A stretch of 64,000 nucleotides of DNA from Hydractinia symbiolongicarpus (lineage: Eukaryota; Cnidaria; Hydrozoa; Anthoathecata; Hydractiniidae), in contig NC_079884.1 in NCBI RefSeq assembly GCF_029227915.1, positions 21,390,001-21,454,000 of the forward strand, written 5' to 3'. The notes beneath the pieces are model-generated. The model was not told where the DNA came from. It worked only from the letters and a program-made list of their open reading frames with translations, and did no database searches. The stretch's first letter is position 1, and the number at the start of each line of letters is the position of its first letter. This document shows, piece after piece, positions 49,801 through 63,733 of this stretch. Both the position numbers and the translations under genes were made by a program.

Positions 49801-51990
49801 TTTTGCGGGGCTAAATTTAAACAGGAAAAGCTACTGAAAAACCACAAAGGGGCTGTCCACAAGATCAAACTCTTTTCATGCGATATATGCAAAATAAAGT
49901 TTGGGCATTCGACAGAGCTTATTTGGCATGTTCGCACATGTCGCGCAAAATTTAGACGTCTTAACCCAGGTGTCGATTTACCTCTCAGTGCGAAGACAAA
50001 GGATAGCGCCGCCTCAGAAGAGAATCGAGTAGACAGTCCAATGGAAGATGTTTCGTCTAACGATGACGAAACAGTACTGGATCCGAAGTCCAACTTACTA
50101 CACGACCGTGTCTCAATGACACGGTTAAAAAGTCCGGACTCATCACGTTTTCAACTAAGTAACCATGAAGCACTTGAATTACTTAAAAATGAACCGGAGT
50201 TTGAACCGAATATTGGGGAGTATTCCTGTCCTATATGTCAGAAATCAACAAAGTCGATTACTGGTATGAAAACGCACTACGGCCGTTGTCATGGCGTCTG
50301 GGGAAAAGAATCATCTCATAAAAATGATGAAAGCAATGAAGTTGCAATATTCCCTTGCAAATATTGTGATCAAGAATATCAAAACTTTGACGAGTTATGC
50401 TCTCATACAGCTGTAGAGCATGGTATTAACATCACAATTGACGATGTCGACGTGGAGACGCGTCAGGAATTCTTCAAAAATGACGTCGAAATCACCGTCT
50501 ATGTTTACACCTGCCCTCATTGTGACGTTTCGTTTGACAACACAAAAGCAATAAGAGTTCACGCTTTTAAGAAGCACGGTATACTGTTAAATGATAAGGA
50601 GTTGAATGAATGGAAATCGTCACCTGGTAACCAAGGGACGGGTGCACCTGGGAGCCGACAAGGAGATGAACTACGCTACAAATGTCAACGATGCAAAGCG
50701 AAGTTTAGAACGACGAAAGCTATTCGTATTCACACTTTCAAAAGACACGGTTTTATTTTATCAAAGAAAGAATTAGCTCGTTCTAAATCGTGGGTATCTA
50801 ACTCTAGTTTAAACTCACCGGTAAATCGTAACAAGGGCAAGGATTTAATAGAAGAACCAAATCCATGTGACAAGTGCGGACGTGTATTCGGAAATTATCG
50901 AGCACTATTTACGCACTACAGACAGGCGCATCGAATTACGAACGAGACATTCGTTCCAAGAAAACCATCACGTACCGAGCTCACTGCAAACTTTTCATCA
51001 GTAGAAAAGAACGAAGAGGTAAAGAATGATCATACACCTGGAGTAAATAGTCCGACAGGTGCTACTGCCGATTCCATTGATTGCCCGAAATGTGATCGCT
51101 CCTTCACCCAACATAAGTCACTCGTTGCACATTTATATTCTGCGCACAAGATATCAAAAGACCAGTACTCCGATTTCTGGCCTAATGGAGTTCCTATACT
51201 CCCTCGTGTAAGTTCCACTTGTCCAACATGCAACAAGGAATGTGTAGATGGTCGTGCTATGCGGATACATATGTTTAAAGCACATGGAACGCATTATCGT
51301 GATCTTGAAAAATCATTAACTGAAGTAAGCGAGCCATACGATGCAAACGAAAACCGAGGCGCAGATCCAGTTGATGAAAACGAACTGAGTGTAGTTGATG
51401 ACGTTAAAGGACCTCCAGTGTGTTTCATATGCGACAAACATTTTAAAGGTCGTCGAGCCCTGATGACGCACGAGTTTAAATTTCATGGTATTCGGTGGGT
51501 TGGACGAAAACGAATATTCCCACAACATGTTCGAAACTTGCCTGTTGTAAATAAACGTCAGTCTTCAACGAAAAGAATATTTGCAGAGAGCAGCACGATA
51601 GCTAAAGAGGAGAACGTCTCTGATGATTCAACGTCAAAACCTAGTAATGGATTCGTTTGTCCAGAATGCGATGCACGTTATCATAATCGGCGTGCTATGA
51701 CAACTCACTTGTGTCGTATCCACAGATATAAAAAGGAAGGGATTCATGAGTATTTTCGTATTAAACCCGCTGATGACGATAGCGATGCAACTAATACAGC
51801 TGATTTGGCACCAGACGACATGTCGGATAATTTAGTGATCGTTGAAACGTCGGATAATGATGAAGCACCGCAAATTTCAAATACTCACTCAATACCTGAA
51901 GAAACAAGCACGGAGAACGTTTCTACTCCAAAAGACGTCAGCGACAAACTTGATGAAATGAAATCAGATCTAACAGTTGCTATTTTATAG
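46900..51990 (+). CDS. Large multi-C2H2 zinc-finger protein (single 5.1-kb exon)
   Basis: The exon encodes 1696 residues with about 26 zinc fingers, so the product is a likely nuclear DNA- or RNA-binding regulator. Finger 1 is at 12-32 (C12, C15, H28, H32). A 430-residue disordered stretch follows, rich in Pro, Gln, Ser and Asn, with PPPPP near 128-132. Fingers 2-7 span 468-630, 8-12 span 671-815, 13-17 span 854-1014, 18-21 span 1110-1283, 22-25 span 1323-1529 and 26 spans 1587-1608. Three (near 493, 671 and 994) end in Cys, i.e. C2HC. Only one near-canonical linker (HGEKPF, 906-911) is seen, so most fingers are separated, unlike KRAB- or ZAD-type arrays. The C-terminal 80 residues are acidic. 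Two QTD motifs (412-415, 434-437) resemble LC8-binding sites. The start at 46900 directly follows an AG acceptor, so translation may begin in an upstream exon. I cannot assign an ortholog. Confidence 0.93.
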   Translation: MPSENAIELFNCSLCSFCETSLDRLASHIRQHIKPDPGDTSSKDAMVTPREYPTGHSNAYMSQESASSNTNGTTSSMSYFNRSNSEQVIKQAGNISKPNYDFMSSKIEIVNPRSLECEKGTAKGSYIPPPPPLIEKSPQLVPYSRVYTSQINQRFSNTIVQQHSPLKNAAPVTRYIPVHPREPIYHDANRGYNNTHYVSNMNGQATYMTEFVPIAPANVKNTYDLDKIPVDGHPSSSLETFRPGIPVNNGMQKGVNVSFVSPTDPRNGNPDIRHRQHYDMMPHYTYPVRIAKPPDDGTRVHNAASQHIRPVQQQPMKNSGQRPTTTYQIQNHGPPQMQELRHSHGTSVQAHLASIQYSELKQQKTTNTFGVPNKGTVILNPDQLLSATGNVSLDQLAGLLIVPLKKTAEISTQTDPVDIITKNLTKQNINSTSVQTDLKMGQISEDTSTRASTPLFGNYRSTDALFECLVCGEELASDHHLQEHISENHTHVCEKCYHSSTSLTEHNTHVLNCGNLNAEMLCLECNSSFTSLKKFNQHRSKVHNVRMPFRCGICNVPFETHDAVMKHMATHDTDQPEFKCRHCIKVFQSPDALSRHFARHKMVDVVHECRFCKKSFNKDSLLQDHIAYVHVITEPKNSVYSEIQFAQTNAAGSVEARNDENTKIVRKHPLCRHCDLAFKNKDLLSRHIEVCSKNKDAKISAFICDVCKEYFASDILRRQHLKQDHRRTNGYRCPKCSKIYRTWSRLKFHTKQQHLKKSCPDCEMVFTKEHVLRKHQEDVHGKPQGQPGERVYTCSLCNTMLNTLTELMNHRRDVHPELSQLKTADQLSSATMLSVINNNDNGSVDDTELSVSKCPDCSEIFTSNKLLSDHVKEKHANSNKSKFICSTCELSFDDEKRLKNHRGLIHGEKPFDCSFCDKKFQYSSQVIWHMRCHQKDGNARVKTSSSVWKIKNSKYSVSGKPKSYICQFCGAKFKQEKLLKNHKGAVHKIKLFSCDICKIKFGHSTELIWHVRTCRAKFRRLNPGVDLPLSAKTKDSAASEENRVDSPMEDVSSNDDETVLDPKSNLLHDRVSMTRLKSPDSSRFQLSNHEALELLKNEPEFEPNIGEYSCPICQKSTKSITGMKTHYGRCHGVWGKESSHKNDESNEVAIFPCKYCDQEYQNFDELCSHTAVEHGINITIDDVDVETRQEFFKNDVEITVYVYTCPHCDVSFDNTKAIRVHAFKKHGILLNDKELNEWKSSPGNQGTGAPGSRQGDELRYKCQRCKAKFRTTKAIRIHTFKRHGFILSKKELARSKSWVSNSSLNSPVNRNKGKDLIEEPNPCDKCGRVFGNYRALFTHYRQAHRITNETFVPRKPSRTELTANFSSVEKNEEVKNDHTPGVNSPTGATADSIDCPKCDRSFTQHKSLVAHLYSAHKISKDQYSDFWPNGVPILPRVSSTCPTCNKECVDGRAMRIHMFKAHGTHYRDLEKSLTEVSEPYDANENRGADPVDENELSVVDDVKGPPVCFICDKHFKGRRALMTHEFKFHGIRWVGRKRIFPQHVRNLPVVNKRQSSTKRIFAESSTIAKEENVSDDSTSKPSNGFVCPECDARYHNRRAMTTHLCRIHRYKKEGIHEYFRIKPADDDSDATNTADLAPDDMSDNLVIVETSDNDEAPQISNTHSIPEETSTENVSTPKDVSDKLDEMKSDLTVAIL

Positions 51991-52690
51991 AAAGCTTTGA
52001 GTCTGTTTTGATTATGTTCATTTTTTTAACATGTAAATGTTTTTTGGCCATTTGGCCAGATCAGTTATTTTCGATAAAAAATTTGTCACAGCAATGTTTT
52101 TCAGAAGTGACTTTACATTTACTGGCTGTCCATCAGAGATAAAAAAGCTTCTTTTAGTGTTGTTAAGTCTTATTCTACTCCTTACCATCTAATGTGAAAC
52201 CTATTAAATCTCTAGGTAATTTACCATAATTAAAGGCTATTAATTTATTGTTTGCAATTACGCAGCTTTTGAAAGTGGTCTCTACTTTAGTTGCATTGGT
52301 CAGTCACACGAAAACAAAATGTTTGTTTTCGATATTTTGTTTATTACAGCTATTTTTGCTTGTGTTAATGGTAATATTGTCTGCAGTGATCACGTGGTAT
52401 GCAACAAAATTACCCATTTGAGAGAAAAACGATGTTGTGTTGACTGTGTGGTGCACGTCTCTCTTAATTGTTATTCCACTTGAAAACGTCTTAAGGGTAG
52501 ATGTTTTATCGTCCACCTATTCAACAACAACTATTGGGCAATATATTTACTAATAATGTTACTTAATACTGTACAGTTGTATTTTTTACATATTTTTCTT
52601 TTTATTTACATATTTTTACTGCGTTTGTGGTGTTGATTATATGCTAGTTACATTTTTTTCAAATTTTAATAAAAAATTATAAAAAGGTAC
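51991..52690 (+). other. 3' UTR of the zinc-finger gene
   Basis: T-rich sequence after the TAG stop. It holds a perfect hairpin (CGAAAACAAA / TTTGTTTTCG, 52309-52331) and ends near the first good AATAAA. Confidence 0.55.
52668..52673 (+). promoter_or_regulatory. Poly(A) signal AATAAA, zinc-finger gene
   Basis: TTTTAATAAAAAATTATAAA at about 52664-52683, roughly 680 bp after the stop; it is the first canonical hexamer on the plus strand there. A GT/T-rich stretch follows (TACTTTGTTTGTC). Confidence 0.5.
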
Positions 52691-55050
52691 TTTGTTTGTC
52701 TTAACTGAATTAAAATATATAGGGTTTGATAACTAATTCAGATTATTACAAGACAATAAAGAAATGGAAACTAGTTGTCAGTTGTTAGTACGACAAATTA
52801 AAATATCCTGGAATGTTGGAGTGGGGAAATACAGACGTTGGTGTTTCTTAAATGTATATTTCTAAGGGTCAATACAGTAGGCTGAAACGTGGCATGCAAA
52901 TCTCGGAGGATCTCGGCAACCCATCAAAAAGGGAGACGAGATTTAGGCCCTTCGCTCTTCTCTTCGGCTGTACAATTCCATGAACTTCCTCACTGAAAAT
53001 AAATTGATGCCTTAATAAGTAGATCGCAGCAAGCTGGATTTACCAATTTTGAATTGTTGTTGACGGGCACGAAAATCTTTGACGATTTGTGAACGTGAAT
53101 AAACGACTTGGAACTGGACAATTTTTATTGATTTTAGAGGTCATGGTTTATCATCAGGAAAAGCCCTGTGAATCTGTGAGAACAAATCTTTTTTTTTAAT
53201 GCTTGCTGCGTGTTAGATTTCGCTAACAAAGTTGTCCAAAAAACGACATTAAAGCTTGAAAAGTTTTTTAAATAAAGAAACACGCAAGTATCACCTACAT
53301 TTAAGCATTGTTAACCTGATTTTATTCTTAAGAAAAAGAAGAATTTAAAGTTCGAAATTTAAGCACGCCGGTGCAAGTGGTTGGTGAACGGGTGGTTTAA
53401 TATCTGAATATGCGAATTTTGTAAACAAGTTTAGAAAAAGAATATGATATTGTGGAACTTACCCATCTAAAAAAATATTTCACAGTAGAAATTGGTGCAC
53501 ACTTTAATTTTAGTCAAAGAAGAGTAAATTGACAACTTAGTCTGTTAAAAATTTCTCCTTCTTTAAAAGATCATAAGCAGGGACCCCGCGTGCATTCCAG
53601 TTTTTAGAGAGTGAGAGTTCAAGTCACCAATTGATCCATCCTTGCAAATGGATTAGGAATCTCCTTTTAAAATTCTGTGAAACGGAATACCTTTTAGAAG
53701 AACTAAGAAATAATTTTACAAATTTTTTTTAATTGTTTAAGGTTCGTATGTTCAATAATCGGATGATTTGTTTTTTTGATTAAAATTTCGTTTGTCGAAT
53801 CAGGATCACTCCTTACAAAAATCATTAGTTAGCCAGATGTTTTATGTTGACCGAACAATACCGTGTTGGGCGATTTATACAGTGTATAATGACGGATTGA
53901 CCTCATTTTTAATCGCAGGCGCCTCAAGTCGAATGCCTTAAGAGGATTAATAAGGTCAGCATAATTTTTTTAATTTTGAAATTCAACAAGAAACTATTTA
54001 ATGTGTTGCGGAATTTATGTTGCAAATAGGGTTTCCAGAAATATATCTACGAGATTTATTTTTGCAATTTCAACAGCTATAAACAAACATTTGGCGATTG
54101 TATAGTTTCAGAAATTGCCGAAAAGGAATAAAGAAAGATAATTTTTAGTTTTAGTTTACGCGACTTGTTTTTGCATGAGTCCTAAATAACTTTTGCACAT
54201 ACGAATATTGACCAAGTGCTTAAACGTAAACTCTGCAAAAAAACTCCTAAAAACAATGCTCACAAGCCTTCGGGTAATATATTTCTTTTTACTAATTTTT
54301 AATAAAAAAATGTGTTTTTTTAGCATTTTTTTTCTCGCCTATTCTCCCAAAAGATAATATCATGAAAGTAATCACAAAAAAAAGTTCTCAGCAAACAAAA
54401 TTTACCCATCAATTAATCTAATCGACTCGTAATATTCCGCTTTAAAATCAAGTGCTCACAGAAAATGATTACTGAAAATTGCTGAAGTATACGATATTCC
54501 TACCAAGTTTCCTTCTCAATATAAGCCGCTCAAAAGATATTTAAGGTGGTTTAATCCACCAAATTAGGAAGCGTTCAGGATAAATAAGCATAAGAATACC
54601 TCGGACTCAGATTTTGTTGAACAATAAATATATGTTAATGGCGTATATAGATGATGGCTATTTCAGTGTATATTTTATAATTTTTGCACCCATGATTCTT
54701 AAAATGAGATCTAAGAAAGTTTTTTTTATATAAAAAATGGGCAATTTTTCTTCTCCAAAGAGAATTGTAAAAGTAAAAAAAAAGGTTTTGAATTAATTGG
54801 CATTGAGTTTTTTTTATTGGGAGTGATTGAAAATTAAACAATTGTTGCAGAAGATATAAAGAATAAAATGTTACCTTTTACATGAACCGCATGATATCTT
54901 TCAATTCAGATAACATCAGCCACTCCAGGTTTTACAATTTGCGTTGACTTGTTGATTCAGATACGGATTGCACTTATGATCAACTCCACTGCTGTTTTAC
55001 GACCAATTATGTTTGTCTTTTAATATTACATCAGTGCACTATATGCATAT
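52691..55050. other. Intergenic, no recognised gene
   Basis: AT-rich sequence with no coding island or structured repeat that I could support. Confidence 0.45.
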
Positions 55051-55059
55051 CATAGTAAT

Positions 55060-55496
55060 GTTGGAAAAAGTGTAGAAATCATTATACGACATCGTCCTTC
55101 TATTATGAGAGAATTATTTTCAAAGAGGAGTAGTTCCTATTCTCTTTGCAATCACAGACAATTTAAATGTGGTACAGTGAAGACTGTCAATTATGGGCTT
55201 GAAAAAGCATCTTTGGGGAGCTTAACTGTGGTCAAATATCCCTCAGTCTATTTAGTCATGTGACTCCCTTGAAGAATTTTCTCAGATTCTTAAGGCATGT
55301 GATTTTTTTGCATGCCAATGTCGTATTTGTAAGAGATATTTTTAGGACTAGTTTACATTCAGTTTTCAAAAAGGATTTTTTTATATTTCACCCTACTACT
55401 TTTAGTCACTCGATGTAAATTAGCACATTTTACTATTGTGTGTATGTAGTTTGACTTTAAATAAATAAATAAATAAATAAATAAAATAAAATAAAT
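55060..55496 (+). mobile_element. 5'-truncated CR1/L2-like LINE, 3' end of ORF2 and tail
   Basis: The plus strand encodes the C-terminus typical of CR1/L2-class reverse-transcriptase ORFs: IMRELFSKRSSSYSLCNHRQ and TVKTVNYGLEKASL (about 55102-55215), then, in another frame, SLEEFSQILKACDFFACQCR followed by ICKRYF and a stop (55265-55345). The CxCRICKxY ending is diagnostic as I remember the family. A short 3' UTR ends in an (AAAT)n tail at 55459-55496. The frameshift and lack of upstream RT show a dead, 5'-truncated insertion. Confidence 0.8.
55459..55496 (+). repeat. (AAAT)n tail of the LINE
   Basis: TTAAATAAATAAATAAATAA run changing to AAAAT units at the end; typical microsatellite tail of a CR1/L2-type element. 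Confidence 0.85.
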
Positions 55497-55734
55497 TTTG
55501 TTTTTAATCAAAATATTTAATCAAGATATTTTGAGAGATTGCCTATGATTTGCCGACCTAAGCCGTGGGATCTATTTGTGAATAAGACTTTACTTGTTCC
55601 CAGTTTCCTACGAGCATAATACTTTCATGGTGGCGCCCCAATTGGTAGCGCTGGGGGAAAATTCTGATCAATGCAAGTTTAATTTAAAAAAATGCTAGGC
55701 GATACTTGCTGGATTTACGGTCGTACTATCTCAC

Positions 55735-56870
55735 ACAGATCTATGTATAAAAGTATATCAGTTTTCAATATTCCATCAGGAGATGACCTCTTCGACAAAG
55801 CATGGTGAGAGAAATTGATAGCTGTTGTCACAAAGAATCGTGAAGTGGGTGCAGCCCTGCGAGATGGAATCAGGATCTAGAAAGTACAGTTGCAGAGGCA
55901 GGATTTAAAAAAAACATGAAGTCTAATGAAATCCCAAAGCCGAATCTCTCAGTCAAACGTATTCCTTCGTCCTCAACAATAACAAGGAGAGAATCTGCTT
56001 GTAGTGTTGCAAACAAAGAGATTTTCTTTCGCCATGATTCATGGTGATTTTGATAAGGGTAAACCTTATATGGTTTATGAATATTTTCAGGATTTAAAAG
56101 TTGTGTGCATGAGCACAAGCTGGATGGTTGGGATATACAGTATACTCTCGTTAAGTGGTACCCCAGATAAGTAGGACGCCCGCTATATAGTACGCTTTTT
56201 CTTCGTCTCTTGAACCTCCTTGAGAGTCCCACTTAACGAGAGTATACTGTAGTTGACTTGCCATCTAATGTGAAAATTTGTTTCATGGATCATCTTCAGT
56301 ACATACCAAAATATGAGATTTATTGTGACTATGAGTTATCTTACACCATTTGTTACTTTCTTGGGAGTCTTCCAAATAAGCACTTTCTTTTACACAGTGC
56401 ATTAAGGGTCAACGAAGAATGTCACTTTGTCAAATTTATAAAAAGTATCAATGATCGTAACATTTGTTGTAGCGTATCCGACTTGTTCTTTTAGACAGAA
56501 GCTTACAACATTCTGTTCTCATTATGCTAACAATGCATCACCATTACAGCAAAACAACTGGTACTGTTCATCATCTCGTGCAATTTTATCTCCATCTGTA
56601 AAGTGCACAGCACGTGGAAAAAGGGAAAGAAATAGTGAACAACCTGTTAAATGGCAAGTTTAAAAGTATGCCGCCATTTACGAGACTATGGAAAGAACAG
56701 CAAAAATATATGTCACTTCCAAAACTGGTGTGAGCTATCACCCTATGATCAAACGTTACTGTCTGGAGTCGCCTGCAAATCCCCTGCAGTATATGACGAG
56801 ACTCGCAATAATGAAGTGGACCAAGGTGACATAGATCTTGACTATGTCACACTACAAAAAACTGAGTAAT
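55735..56870 (+). pseudogene. Decayed multi-copy gene interrupted by a MITE
   Basis: Protein-like islands on the plus strand in different frames: EKLIAVVTKNREVGAALRDG followed by IRI (about 55808-55878), IPKPNLSVKRIPSSSTITRR (about 55930-55990), and after the MITE FRQKLTTFCSHYANNASPLQ then NNWYCSSSRAILSPSV (about 56490-56600) and ASLKVCRHLRDYGKNSKNIC (about 56654-56713). The character is that of a multi-copy TE-associated gene with cysteine motifs, but I cannot name it. Stops, frame changes and the inserted MITE show it is broken. Confidence 0.3.
56138..56249. mobile_element. 112-bp MITE, Tc1/mariner (pogo/Tigger-like)
   Basis: Terminal inverted repeats start CAGTATACTCTCGTTAAGTG at 56138 and, as reverse complement, at 56249; the match extends about 25 bp with one to two differences. 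The element is flanked by TA on both sides (56136-56137 and 56250-56251), the target duplication of Tc1/mariner transposons. The CAGTATACTC...GTTAAGTGG termini are of pogo/Tigger type. There is no internal coding sequence, so it depends on a transposase elsewhere. Confidence 0.88.
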
Positions 56871-59800
56871 TTGCATCTCATGTGATAGTATTCCTTCCCA
56901 ACATGTACTAGATTTTTGTGAAATAATAGATTTTTTTAAGCACATAACAAAATTATTCATTTGCTGCCATAGCTTAAAATTGAACATGTGAAGATATCAT
57001 CATTTTCATTAATGAATGTTAAGATTAAAAGCTCCGAGTTCTTAATGATTCCTTGTATGAAGCACTGGCAACATTTGGTCCAGCTAAGGAGTAACTTAAA
57101 TGACTATTTGTAGTTTCAGTGAGTTATTCACATTTCCTGTTTTTTTCTTGTCATGTGTCCAGACATACCTCTTGGCCTTAAACAATATTAATTCACAAAA
57201 ACTCGTCCGAAAAGCAAAAGGGATGGTATTAATTCTAAAGTTACTTGCAGAAATAGTTGTTAAGAAGTTGAGCCGCCAGTTTTCTATTCTTATGACCTAA
57301 GTCATATAATTCTATACCAGCACCTTCCTCACAACATTAAATTCCTGCTGATGAAAGTCGATTGTCCTCTGTCACCATGCAGTCTCTATGCAATCTACGT
57401 TATTGTGATACAGCTGCAACTATTCTTATTCTCCTGCAGACAAACACAAATTCCTGTATAGGTCAAGCGCACTTATTTTAGGAAGCTTCTGTGTCCTAAA
57501 ATTTTTCCATGTATTTGCGTAGATTGTAAAGAACAGAAAATTCTACGTCTTGCTTCCTTTAGAATTTAGCTGCAAATTTAAAATTACAGCCCTAAAGTTA
57601 CTCAATGTAACATTCAAATTTTACAAGTTTTTAGCCGTACACTATTTCTACATTTATAATGCTATAATTTATAGAAAAACAAACTTATCTTTTGTAAAGA
57701 TTTGTTACGTAAATAATTTTCGCGAATTTCTCAGTTCTCGCGAAAATTAATTACCTTCCAGATTGAAGACTTGGTTGTTTTCCTTCTTAATTTTTATTAT
57801 TGAAAGTGGTTAATTTCTTACCCAAATCTCAGCTCTTAGCAACTTGATTGCCTATGTCAAAAAAACAAAAAAAAAACGCAAAAACGATTGATAAGCAGAT
57901 ATCGTTTGAGAGCATTTGTCAAAAAAAAAGTTATTGAACATTTGTGAAACATGTCCTGAGTTGTTAAACAAAGTTCAAAATGCATATAGTTATATATTTT
58001 ATATACTAAAAAAGCTTCCTTTTTCGTTAGAAATTACGAATGACTTTAACTTTTTTTCCTGACCAATGAAAAAATGAATAATGGAACAAAATATTATGAA
58101 TTAACTTTCTACTCTGCTTATGCCATCAGTTTCATATTGATTTCAATTCTTCAAATCGGTTAAGCATTAATTTCTTTTGTTTTAAACTTAATTTAATTAC
58201 TATATCGGATTGGTTAAAGTATTCTAGATGGGAGCTTTTTGAACATCTGTAAAATCATTTTGTTTGTTTAATTTAAAAAGGTAACAAACCAGGATTCGAT
58301 TAGCAGTGCCGGAGGTACCAGGCTGGAGGGGGGAGTTGTATTCAAAAAAAAAATAGATTTCTCTTTCACACTCACCTGTTCACCGAATTTGTTGTGTTTT
58401 ACTACACAAGAGAGTGTTTTAACGACAAATTATTTGGACATGAATTCCAGTGGTAAAATTTTTGTGGAAATATTAATGAGAGGAAACAATACTCCCAAGT
58501 AACCAAAAAAAATTTCAGCTGTTGTGTAGCTTAGCACTTTGAATAATTTAGTATAAGAAATTAAAAAAAAAACAATTAAAAAATACTTTTATTGCTAATT
58601 TTCAAAATCTTTTCCTCGGTCAAAACAATGCTTTGTCCTCGAGGAATCACAAATTTACAATGGCAAATGGATCAATTAACACAAAATTGAAATGTAAATT
58701 TGTATCCAATCTCAAAGATACAAATTCATATTCTCCAGTTGAATTAAAGTATACATATGCGAACACACATTGAAATTACGGTGGTCTAGAAGGGTTAATA
58801 TACTTAACACTAAGCATTTCTTGAAAGACACTGTGCACTTCATACGTACAAAGCTGTGTAATAAATAAAGAAATTCTCAGTCCAAAATTTTTGTGTTCTG
58901 CTGAACAATCTATATAATATACGTCGTCTTCATGCTTTTTTTTGCAAAACGATTAAAAAAGACAATCAGTAAATTGTAAATTAAATCGCATTATTCGCTA
59001 TACACGAGTATAAGGCACTGATTTTAAATAAAGAATGTACAACTTTAAAGATTGTCGCTTATCTTACCCTAAGGCATTCTATCGTTGAGAGCACTTAGTC
59101 TTCGTTCCAACGTACCAATAGGAAAGAAGAGAAGAGGAATCTCTCAAGGAACGAAATAATAACTAATTTGTACTAGGTGTGCGAAATACATAAAAAATAC
59201 AGAATTTTTGGATAAATATTCATACTAGACGAATAGACATGCAATCTGTTTTACTTTTAGACAATAATTCATCACCTGTTAGGCGCCTACCTTCCGTGTC
59301 AGCTAATTTAAACAATACAGTTCTACGGTTAGAAGAAGAAATAGCTAAATGCCAGCCTTGTTTAAAAAATGCGACATTTAAGCTGATAAATAGAATAATA
59401 CACCATTATTTATTTTGCATTATAACTTATTTCTAACTAGTTCCCAACTTTCTGTATTTCAGTAGAATATTTATTTCAGTCATTGGTTACAAGCCAAATA
59501 TAAGCTATTTTGGTGATACTTTTTCGCATTCCCTGCAATAGCAAAAAAAATTTGCACAATTCTCAATGTCTGTTCGTAAACTTCAATTCGGCATTCTTTT
59601 CTTCCGCAAACAATTTCTTCTCTTAAGATAATCGAACATAAAGACCTTCATAGACTACGGAAACACATTGCATTTGAAGAAATCATGAAATCCTGGCATT
59701 TTTAAGTCCAAATCATAATTTCCCTAACTTTTTCTGACACAGCCCCTAAATTATTTGTTCGAAGGTTACCCAGTCACAACAGTAGGAAACTTATTAAAGC

Positions 59801-60360
59801 AACCCTAAATGAATTCAAACCAGATTGTGAAGCAATAGGAGATGAGAAAACAAAAAAAATGTAACGCTTTTAAATAGTATAAGTTGATTTTTTTCTAACT
59901 GTACATTTTTACAAAAAAAACGCGGCATATAAATTATTTTGTTATCGTCATTTTACTAAAACACGACACAACTAACAAAACTTAACGACTGATGAGAAAT
60001 AACGTCACACAAAATGACGTAACGAATATAACTTTAAAAACTATTTTTTTGTTCTTTTATTCACTCATTTCTACAATACCTGGTAACATTTTCAAAAATT
60101 GCCTTAGCCAGCTAAGGCATAAGCTACTCAAGTATAAATCTTATTTTAAAAACTGTCGTACCTTTGAAAAGACAAAGCTACGATCGCAAAGCTTAAAAAT
60201 AAATTTCAAAAATACCAGCACCCTTATTTAAAATATAAAGGCTTTTAATACTAGTATATGATACTCATAAATGCATCCTGCATAAAGTCAGCCTCGTATG
60301 CGTATAGCATTTTGAAATGATGGCACAAGAAAACTTTTAAAATCTGAAAATATTATAAAA
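56871..60360. other. Intergenic between decayed gene and kinase 3' end
   Basis: AT-rich, no gene recognised. A short plus frame at 59239-59436 (SSPVRRLPSVSANLNNTVLR then LEEEIAKC) looks protein-like over about 40 codons, but has no splice or homology support. Confidence 0.4.
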
Positions 60361-60366
60361 TTTATT
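60361..60366 (-). promoter_or_regulatory. STK38: Poly(A) signal AATAAA, NDR kinase gene
   Basis: TTTATT on the plus strand gives AATAAA on the minus strand about 357 bp after the stop; it is the first canonical hexamer seen downstream. Confidence 0.55.
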
Positions 60367-60722
60367 CTTTAACACAAATAGTTAATACTCTTTTTCCGTG
60401 TGTGAACAACACGTGGTGAAGCAGTGGAGCGTAGTAACGCTAATGAGACCGTCGATCACCTGCGATATGCGTCGATAGTGGCAATCAGCAGAAAACACGA
60501 AATTTGGCTCTCTGGGGTTCTTTAACCATTGATTGTTGCCAATGGCCAAATAAATATGTTTTCGAAAAATCGTCGAGAAATCTCTGTTCACACCAAAACA
60601 GAACGAATAGCATCCCAAAATTTTAAAAATGTCATTAAGTGTATATAAATCTCTCGACCCTGAACTGCTCGTGTACAATACATGAAACCATAATGGTTAT
60701 CGCGTCAACGCGTTACTATGTC
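60361..60722 (-). other. STK38: 3' UTR of the NDR kinase gene
   Basis: About 360 bp from the stop to an AATAAA on the minus strand. The 98-codon frame inside it has no recognisable features. Confidence 0.6.

Positions 60723-63733
<3,011 letters not shown>

Noticed and set aside
47395-51528. Antisense frames of 60-119 codons across the zinc-finger exon
   Set aside because: Shadows of the 1696-codon frame; no features of their own.
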